From assembly GCF_016741935.1 (NCBI RefSeq), contig NZ_JAERRG010000004.1, positions 456,795 to 520,794 on the forward strand: a stretch of DNA of 64,000 bases, written 5' to 3'. This document shows positions 37,689 through 43,246 of this stretch, piece after piece (the first letter of the stretch is position 1; every line of letters begins with the position of its first letter). The translations under genes were made by a program, and so were the position numbers. The notes beneath the pieces are model-generated. The model searched no databases and was not told the origin of the DNA. It worked only from the letters and a program-made list of their open reading frames with translations. This DNA is from Streptomyces endocoffeicus (GTDB taxonomy: Bacteria > Actinomycetota > Actinomycetes > Streptomycetales > Streptomycetaceae).

Positions 37689-38064
37689 GCGATCAACTCA
37701 CCGGCCAGAGCGTCAACCGCGCCACTTCCGGCGCCGTGATCGAGCCGCCCGCCGGCGACCGGCCGGACGCCCGCGCACATCCGGGTCCTCCGGCCGGGGC
37801 CTGGGGCGCAGCCCCAGTTACGGGAAGGGGCGGGGAGGGGAAACACCCGCCCCTTCCCGCTACCAGCAGCTCCGCCCCCTGGGCCCCAGGGGGCGACCAG
37901 CCGTCCGCCTCCGCGATCAACTCACCGCCCAGAGCGTCAACCGCGCCACCCGCGGCGCCGTGATCGAGCCGCCCGCCGGCGACCGGCCGGACGCCCGCGC
38001 ACATCCGGATCGCCCGGCCGGGGCCTGGGGCGCAGCCCCAGTTACGGGAAGGGGCGGGGAGGGG
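37689..38064. repeat. Direct duplication of about 150 bp with 224-bp offset
   Basis: 37689-37840 and 37913-38064 are near identical. Each runs from GCGATCAACTCACCG through GGCGACCGGCCGGACGCCCG to the element end CGGGAAGGGGCGGGGAGGGG. The unit between the copies begins with another partial element end (CCCGCCCCTTCCCGCTACCAG at 37847). Confidence 0.85.
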
Positions 38065-38104
38065 AGAGGCCCGCCGCAGGCGGTACGACCCGCCGGACAC
38101 CCCT

Positions 38105-38875
38105 CTAACCGACCAGCGCCCCGCCGTCCACGGGCAGGACGGCGCCGGTGGTGTAGGCCGCCTCGGGCCGGGCGAGCTGGGTGATCCAGAAGGCGACCTC
38201 CTCCGCCCGGCCGAGCCGCCCCAGCGGCACATGCTCGATCAGGGTCGTCCGCAGGGCGTCGATCTGCTCGGCGTCGAGCCCCTGGTGATGCCCGATCCCG
38301 GTGGCGATGGGGCCGGGGGCCACACCGGCGACGCGCACCCCGCGCGGGGCGAGTTGGACGGCCCAGCTGCGTGTCAGCGTGTCCAGGGCGGCCTTCAGCG
38401 CGGCGTACAGCTCCGTGCCGGGGATCGGCCAGCCGCGCTGGCCGATCGCCGTACTGACGTTGATCACGACACCCGCGTTCTCGCTCAGCCGCGGGAGCGC
38501 GGCCTGGGTGAGGTACATCGGGGCGAGCAGATTGACGGCCAGCATCTCCTCGACGGCTTCCCGCCGGATGTCCCCGAGTGGCGTCTGCCGGACCACGGCG
38601 GCGTTGTTGACCAGCACATCGACGCGGCCGAACGCCTCCATCGCGGTGTTCACGATCAACTCGGCGGCGCCGGGGGCCGAGACGTCGGCCGTCAGCGGCC
38701 GGATGCCCGGGGCGTCGGCGGCCGTCTCGGCGAGCCGGGCCGCCGTACGGCCGACCACCAGGACCTGGGCACCCTGCTCGGCGAAGGTCCGCGCGGTGGC
38801 CCGCCCGATCCCCGTGCCCCCGCCGGTGACGATCACTGCTCTGCCGGAAAAGTTCGCTGTTGTCATGTCGGTCAT
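38105..38875 (-). CDS. SDR family oxidoreductase
   Basis: A 256-aa classical SDR. Cofactor motif TGGGTGIGRATA (about residues 18-29), NNAA (about 91-94), catalytic Ser in NVSTAIGQRG and the YAALK motif (about 157-161). The C-terminal PVDGG is normal. NAD(P) preference: the Arg in VVGRTAARL after strand 2 favours NADP. Start could be ATG 38875 or 38866. Substrate unknown; MerR gene lies downstream on the same strand. Confidence 0.92.
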   Translation of the reverse strand: MTDMTTANFSGRAVIVTGGGTGIGRATARTFAEQGAQVLVVGRTAARLAETAADAPGIRPLTADVSAPGAAELIVNTAMEAFGRVDVLVNNAAVVRQTPLGDIRREAVEEMLAVNLLAPMYLTQAALPRLSENAGVVINVSTAIGQRGWPIPGTELYAALKAALDTLTRSWAVQLAPRGVRVAGVAPGPIATGIGHHQGLDAEQIDALRTTLIEHVPLGRLGRAEEVAFWITQLARPEAAYTTGAVLPVDGGALVG

Positions 38876-39000
38876 GTCGATGCACCGTAAACATTGACGC
38901 CCGCGTGAACGTCAAGCCCGGCGACCCTCGGGTCGCTCACCGGGGTGCGGGGCCGCATATCCTGGGCGGGTAGATCCATACCACCCTTCCGGAGCGACCC

Positions 39001-39183
39001 TTGTACTTCACCGATCGCGGTATCGAGGAGCTGGAGCAGCGGCGCGGCAATGAGGAGGTCACCTTCGAGTGGCTCGCCGAGCAGCTGCGGACGTTCGTCG
39101 ACCTGAACCCGGACTTCGAGGTCCCGGTGGAGCGGCTGGCGACCTGGCTGGCCCGGCTCGACGAGGAGGACGACGACGTCTGA
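39001..39183 (+). CDS. DUF6104 small protein (60 aa)
   Basis: Acidic 60-aa protein (MYFTDRGIEELEQRRGNEE..., ending in an Asp/Glu run) that I recognise as the highly conserved Streptomyces DUF6104 family. It uses a TTG start at 39001 with GGAG 10 bp upstream. Function unknown. A 16-bp tandem repeat begins in its last codons. Confidence 0.85.
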   Translation: MYFTDRGIEELEQRRGNEEVTFEWLAEQLRTFVDLNPDFEVPVERLATWLARLDEEDDDV

Positions 39184-39251
39184 GGGCCACGACGTCTGAC
39201 GGCCACGACGTCTGACGGCCACGACGTCTGACGGCCACGACGTCTGACGGC
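39175..39251. repeat. 16-bp tandem repeat, about five copies, overlapping a stop codon
   Basis: The unit GCCACGACGTCTGACG repeats through the DUF6104 stop codon (GACGACGTCTGA) and onward. Confidence 0.85.
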
Positions 39252-39293
39252 AGCTTCCGGGGCGGCTCAAACGCGGCGTAAGACGCGGCGTGA

Positions 39294-39314
39294 GACGCTG
39301 TCTAAGACAGCGTC
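39294..39314. terminator. Candidate terminator between DUF6104 and SARP genes
   Basis: GACGCTGTC-TAA-GACAGCGTC, a perfect 9-bp stem with a 3-nt loop, between convergent genes. Confidence 0.65.
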
Positions 39315-39345
39315 CGCAGGGCGCCGCGGCCCTACCGGCCGCCCC

Positions 39346-40161
39346 TCACGCCACCACCGGACCCCGCCCCGGCGTCCCCGCCTCGTGGTCCAGCCGGGGG
39401 TCGGACACCAGCACCGCCTGCTGGAGCCGCTGCAGCTTCGCCGAGGGCTCGAGCCCCAGCTCCTCCGTCATCGCCATCCGCAGCCGCTGGTAGACCGTCA
39501 GGGCGCGGGTGCGCTGGCCGGAGCGGTGGAGGGCGAGCATGTACTGACCGTGCAGGCCCTCGTGGAAGCGGTGCTCCACGACCAGCGAGGCGAGGTCGCT
39601 CAGCACCTCCAGATGGCTGCCGAGCCGCAGCCGGGTCTCGATGCCGCGCTCGGTGACCGTGAGCCGGGACTGCTCCAGCCGGGCGACCTCCGCCTGCAGC
39701 GGTCGTCCGTGCGGGGTGACGTCGACCAGGGCCGGGCCCTGCCAGAGGGCCAGCGCCCGCCGGAAGGAGGTGTCCGCCGTCCGTTCGTCGCCGGCCTCCA
39801 GCGCGCCTTCGCCCTCGGCGACGAGGTGGCGGTACTCGTGGACGTCGAGCTCGCCCGGGCTCACCACCATGGCGTAGCCGCCGGGCCGGGTCTGCAGCAC
39901 ATCCCGGGTGACGGCGGCCGAGGACATCCCCAGCCCCTCGGCGAGCAGCTTGCGCAGATGCAGGATGTACGTCTGGAGCGTGGTCAGCCCGGTGCGCGGC
40001 GGCTGATCGCCCCACAGCTCGGCCATCAGCGACTGCACCGGCACCATCCGGCCCGCGTTGAGCAGCAGCAGGGACAGCACCTTGCGCGGCTTCATCGCGC
40101 TGGGCACTCCGGACCGGGCGCCGAGGCCGAGTGTCAGCGGTCCCAGCACGCTCACCCGCAT
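39346..40161 (-). CDS. SARP/AfsR-family activator
   Basis: A 271-aa SARP. The N-terminal OmpR-like DNA-binding domain is about residues 1-95 (MRVSVLGPLTLGLG, LMAELWGDQPPRTGLTTLQTYILHLRKLL). The bacterial transcriptional activation domain is about 98-245 (LDVHEYRHLVAEGEGALEAGD, HEGLHGQYMLALHRSGQRTRAL). ATG at 40161 follows AGAGG. SARPs of this size are nearly always pathway-specific activators of secondary metabolism. It sits 22 bp after the TetR gene on the same strand, probably one operon. The obvious target is the synthetase operon at 41765-46093. Confidence 0.93.
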   Translation of the reverse strand: MRVSVLGPLTLGLGARSGVPSAMKPRKVLSLLLLNAGRMVPVQSLMAELWGDQPPRTGLTTLQTYILHLRKLLAEGLGMSSAAVTRDVLQTRPGGYAMVVSPGELDVHEYRHLVAEGEGALEAGDERTADTSFRRALALWQGPALVDVTPHGRPLQAEVARLEQSRLTVTERGIETRLRLGSHLEVLSDLASLVVEHRFHEGLHGQYMLALHRSGQRTRALTVYQRLRMAMTEELGLEPSAKLQRLQQAVLVSDPRLDHEAGTPGRGPVVA

Positions 40162-40183
40162 GGGTGGCACCTCTCTTCGGGCT

Positions 40184-40930
40184 TCATGGGCGGTACGCAC
40201 GGACGAGCAGGTCGGCGGCGCCCTCGCAGACGGCCGCGGCCTCGTCCTCGGCGAGCGGGCGGGTGCCGTACATCGACTGGTAGAGCCCCTGTTGGATGAT
40301 CAGGGCCACGAACTGGCGGGCGGCGGTGGCCGGTTCTGGCACGCTCAGCTCGCCGCTGCCGGTGCGCCGGCCGAGCATCTCGGCGAGGTACTTCACCAGC
40401 TGCTGGGGCTCCCCCTCCGCGCACGCGGGGCGCAGCGAGGGGTGGCGGGCGACCTCGGCGATGACCAGGCGGCGCAGCGCGGAGGCCCGTGCGTCGAGCA
40501 GTACGGCGAGCACCCGGTGGCCGAAGGCGAGCAGTGCGGTGCGGGCGTCGCCGCGGTCGTACGTCTCGGGGGTCCCGGCGCCGTCCGGCCCGAGGGTGTG
40601 CGGGGAACCGGCGGCGAATCCGGCCGCCACCCGCTCCCGCTCCTCCTCGACCGCGGCGATGAACAGCCGCTCCTTGTCGCCGAAGTGGTTGTAGACGGTC
40701 TGTTTGGACACGCGGGCCTCGTCCGCGATGACGTCCACGCTGGCCCGGTCGTACCCCTCGCGCAGGAAGACGGCCACCGCCGCCTCCAATATCGCCTGGC
40801 GCTTGGCGGGCTGGGGGCCCACGGGCCGTCCCGCCGCGCCGCGCCGGGGACCGCTGTCCGTCCGCAACGGCCCAACCTCCTCGCTCCAAGCCGGTCTTGC
40901 CCTCGATGGACTTGTGAGTCTAGCCTTCAT
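40184..40930 (-). CDS. TetR-family regulator (AefR-like)
   Basis: A 248-aa TetR protein. The HTH (about residues 45-90) reads ILEAAVAVFLREGYDRASVDVIADEARVSKQTVYNHFGDKERL. The C-terminal domain is of the AefR/TetR_C type. The listed ATG has no ribosome site and could be leaderless; a TTG at 40867 is in frame and follows GAGGAGG, so the protein may start there (227 aa). A perfect palindromic operator at 40940-40960 lies between it and the divergent nitroreductase. Followed by the SARP gene, which it may control by autoregulation. Confidence 0.9.
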   Translation of the reverse strand: MKARLTSPSRARPAWSEEVGPLRTDSGPRRGAAGRPVGPQPAKRQAILEAAVAVFLREGYDRASVDVIADEARVSKQTVYNHFGDKERLFIAAVEEERERVAAGFAAGSPHTLGPDGAGTPETYDRGDARTALLAFGHRVLAVLLDARASALRRLVIAEVARHPSLRPACAEGEPQQLVKYLAEMLGRRTGSGELSVPEPATAARQFVALIIQQGLYQSMYGTRPLAEDEAAAVCEGAADLLVRAYRP

Positions 40931-40939
40931 TTGCCGCAG

Positions 40940-40960
40940 TGGACTAGCCCGTCTAGTCCA
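40940..40960. promoter_or_regulatory. Operator between TetR and nitroreductase genes
   Basis: TGGACTAG-CCCGT-CTAGTCCA: perfect 8-bp arms, 5-bp centre, in an AT-richer 85-bp divergent gap. Typical TetR-family site controlling both directions. Confidence 0.8.
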
Positions 40961-41014
40961 ATTAATTCATCGGCGGCTCACGTCGTTTCACCATCGCTTC
41001 ACAAGGAGAGCTCC

Positions 41015-41635
41015 ATGAGCGCACCGGAGAGCAGCGGGGCCCTGAGCCCTCTCACCCTGGCGCCGGAGGCGCAGCGGCAGCTGTTCCTGGAGGCCCGTAC
41101 GGCCAACACCTTCACCGATGAGCCGGTGACGGACGAGCAGGTCCGCGCGATCCACGAACTGGTCAAGTACGCGCCCACCTCGATGAACCAGCAGCCGCTG
41201 CGGGTGGCGCTGGTGCGCTCGGAGGAGGCGCGCGCCCGGCTGGTGACGCTGATGACGGGGCGGAACCAGGAGAAGACGGCCAAGGCCCCGCTGGTGGCGG
41301 TGCTCGCCGCGGACCTGGACTTCCATGAGGAGCTGCCGCGGCTGGTGCCGTTCATGGAGAACCCGCAGGCGTTCTTCGCCGACCCCGAGGCCCGGGAGGG
41401 GTCGGCGCGGTTCAACACCGCGCTCCAGGTGGGCTACTTCATCCTGGGCGTGCGCGCCGCGGGGCTCGCCGCCGGGCCCATGATCGGCTTCGACCACGCG
41501 GCCGTCTCCAAGGAGTTCTTCGAGGACGGGCGGCACTCGGCGGTCTGTGTGGTCAACATCGGCAAGCCGGGTCCGGACGCCTGGATGGGGCGGCTGCCGC
41601 GCCTGGAGTACGAAGAGGTCTTCCGTACGGTCTGA
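41015..41635 (+). CDS. Nitroreductase-family protein (RutE/HadB-like)
   Basis: A 206-aa FMN-dependent oxidoreductase. Key pieces: FLEARTANTFTDEPVTDEQV, KYAPTSMNQQPLRVALVRSEEARARL (FMN contacts), and GFDHAAVSKEFF near the C-terminus, characteristic of malonic semialdehyde reductase RutE relatives. ATG at 41015 follows ACAAGGAG. Divergent from TetR with a shared operator, so it is likely a TetR-repressed gene responding to the ligand. Whether it belongs to the synthetase pathway or only to TetR is open. Confidence 0.9.
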   Translation: MSAPESSGALSPLTLAPEAQRQLFLEARTANTFTDEPVTDEQVRAIHELVKYAPTSMNQQPLRVALVRSEEARARLVTLMTGRNQEKTAKAPLVAVLAADLDFHEELPRLVPFMENPQAFFADPEAREGSARFNTALQVGYFILGVRAAGLAAGPMIGFDHAAVSKEFFEDGRHSAVCVVNIGKPGPDAWMGRLPRLEYEEVFRTV

Positions 41636-41647
41636 GGTCTGAAGTCT

Positions 41648-41689
41648 GGGACCTGGGACCTGGGACCTGGGACCTGGGACCTGGGACCT
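41648..41689. repeat. 7-bp tandem repeat, six copies
   Basis: GGGACCT repeated six times directly after the nitroreductase gene. Confidence 0.85.
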
Positions 41690-41705
41690 GAGAGCTGAGA
41701 CCTGA

Positions 41706-41750
41706 CGGCCGTCCGCTTCCGCGCCTTCTCGGCGCGGAAGCGGACGGCCG
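41706..41750. terminator. Bidirectional terminator between nitroreductase and SnoaL genes
   Basis: Perfect 20-bp inverted repeat (CGGCCGTCCGCTTCCGCGCC and complement) with loop TTCTC, between convergent genes. Confidence 0.88.
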
Positions 41751-41764
41751 GTATGCGATTCCGG

Positions 41765-42163
41765 TCAGCTCTCGATCAGTTCGTGGAACGCCACGGTGTC
41801 GAAGATGTCCTCCATCCTCGTCGCCCTGCCGTCCCGCATCGTCCACGAGTGGACGAAGTCCAGCGTCACGGTCCTGCCGCTCCGCGAGGTCACCTCGCGG
41901 GTGCCGAAGACCACGACCCGGTCGCCCTGTTCGATGAACTCCTCCGGCGCGAGCTTCATCCCGCCCAGCACCGTCGGCACCTGGGCGAGGAACTCCTTGA
42001 TCCCGGCATGGCCCAGCTTGGTGCCGCCGAGCCCGTACTTGGCCATCCCCTCCGGATGCACCCACTCCACATCGGGGTGCATGCCCGAGAGGATCCCCTC
42101 GATGTCGCGGTCGCGGAAACCCGCGTAGCAGGTGCGGATGGCCTCGATGTTCGGTGATGCCAT
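41765..42163 (-). CDS. SnoaL-like (NTF2-fold) protein, possible dehydratase
   Basis: A 132-aa NTF2-fold protein. ASPNIEAIRTCYAGFRDRDIEGILSGMHPDVEWVHPEG is the usual N-terminal half; FVHSWTMRDGRATRMEDIFDT the C-terminal part. Members act as polyketide cyclases, isomerases or dehydratases. ATG at 42163 is preferred because GAGGAG lies before it; GTG at 42175 overlaps that site. Third gene of the minus-strand operon after the A-T-TE synthetase and the reductase, 37 bp after the reductase stop. In the terfestatin pathway a SnoaL-like enzyme (TerC) dehydrates reduced polyporic acid, so a similar role is proposed here. Confidence 0.8.
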   Translation of the reverse strand: MASPNIEAIRTCYAGFRDRDIEGILSGMHPDVEWVHPEGMAKYGLGGTKLGHAGIKEFLAQVPTVLGGMKLAPEEFIEQGDRVVVFGTREVTSRSGRTVTLDFVHSWTMRDGRATRMEDIFDTVAFHELIES

Positions 42164-42200
42164 GGTGGTCGCCACTCCTCGGACGGCGGTGTGCCGCGGC

Positions 42201-43124
42201 TCAGGACGGAAGGTGTTCGGGGTGGAGCGCCTGGAGCGTGCGCCGTACGCCCTCGCGCCACGGCACCCGGCAGGGGCCGGTGAGCTCCCGCCGCTTCGTG
42301 GGGTCGAAGTGGTACGTCTCCCGGGTGACCTCGCTCGGGACGAGCCGGGCGGTGACCCCGGTGAGCTCTTCCAGGTGGCGCACGCAGTCGGTCATCCCGA
42401 CCGCCTCGTCCCCGCCCCAGTTGACCAGCGTGGCCGGGGTCGACGCCGCCTGCCACAGATGGGGAACGTGGGCGATGAGGTCGTCGGTGTGGAGGAGGGA
42501 GCACCAGTTCTGGCCCTCCATGGGCACCGGTATCGGCTCGCCCGCGAGCATCCGCTTGAAGTAGAGCATCGGCACCCCGCCGTAGCCGCCGGGGCCGTAG
42601 GCGATGTTGAGCCGGGCGATGGTCGTCGGCAGGTTCAGCACCTGGGCGAACGCCCGTACGGCGCCCTCCGCGGCGATCTTGCCCACCGGGTAGGCGGGCA
42701 GCCAGTCGGCCACCCCGTCCACGGGGTCGTCCTCGGCGTACGCGTGGTCGAGGGTCTGCCGCTTGTAGAGCGCCCCGGTGGAGACGAAGAGGAACGCCTC
42801 CGCCGTCCGGCAGTGGGACATCAGGCGGCCGGTGGCCACCGAGTTGACCTCGATGGCCGCGTTGACGTCGCCGTCCTCACCGCGGCGCACCGCCGAGTGG
42901 AAGACATGGGTGAAGTCGTCGGGCAGCCCCTCGTACGCCGCCTCGCGCGGATCGTTCATGTCCCAGTGGAATGTGGTGATCCCCTGGTCGTTCAGCTCCT
43001 TCTCGACACCGGGGGTGCCGAACCGGCCCAGGCACCACACCTCGTTGCGCTCGGCCAGCGCCTCGGCCACCGGCCGGGCGACCTGTCCGGTGCCGCCGGT
43101 GACCAGGATCTTCTTGCCTTCCAC
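42201..43124 (-). CDS. NAD(P)-dependent epimerase/reductase (extended SDR)
   Basis: A 307-aa extended SDR. Cofactor motif ILVTGGTGQVARPVAEAL at the N-terminus; catalytic YPVGK (about residues 145-149) gives Tyr and Lys; Ser/Thr in FVSTGALY. The C-terminal part is typical of NAD-dependent epimerase/dehydratase proteins. GTG at 43124 follows AAGGAG. Second gene of the operon. By analogy with TerB it may reduce the quinone product of the synthetase. It could instead be a sugar epimerase, but no glycosyltransferase is nearby. Confidence 0.85.
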   Translation of the reverse strand: MEGKKILVTGGTGQVARPVAEALAERNEVWCLGRFGTPGVEKELNDQGITTFHWDMNDPREAAYEGLPDDFTHVFHSAVRRGEDGDVNAAIEVNSVATGRLMSHCRTAEAFLFVSTGALYKRQTLDHAYAEDDPVDGVADWLPAYPVGKIAAEGAVRAFAQVLNLPTTIARLNIAYGPGGYGGVPMLYFKRMLAGEPIPVPMEGQNWCSLLHTDDLIAHVPHLWQAASTPATLVNWGGDEAVGMTDCVRHLEELTGVTARLVPSEVTRETYHFDPTKRRELTGPCRVPWREGVRRTLQALHPEHLPS

Positions 43125-43139
43125 CCTGCTCTTCTCCTT

Positions 43140-43225
43140 GTGCCTGGCCCTGTCGGGTCCTTGTGCCCGGCCCTGTCGGCCTTGTGCCCGGCCCTGTCGG
43201 CCTTGTGCCCGGTCCTGTCGGGTCC
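43140..43225. repeat. About 20-bp tandem repeat between reductase and synthetase genes
   Basis: Four copies of a unit like CTTGTGCCCGGCCCTGTCGG. It separates the synthetase stop (43247) from the reductase start (43124) inside the operon. Confidence 0.8.
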
Positions 43226-43246
43226 TGCTGCCTGGCCCCTACGGGC

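Larger units (their letters stand above)
37366..38104. repeat. 740-bp gene-free repeat array between MerR and SDR genes
   Basis: Contains copy 3 of the dispersed element with extended ends: GCCTGCGGCGGGCTTCTT plus CCCCTCCCCGCCCCTTCCCG (37425-37444) on the left, and complementary ends at 37821-37840 and 38045-38064 on the right. Inside are a 60-bp tandem array and a 224-bp-period duplication (listed separately). No coding signal convinced me in either strand. Confidence 0.85.

Noticed and set aside
37366..38104. CRISPR array
   Set aside because: Repeats are long GC-rich tandem units without unique spacers, and no cas genes are present.
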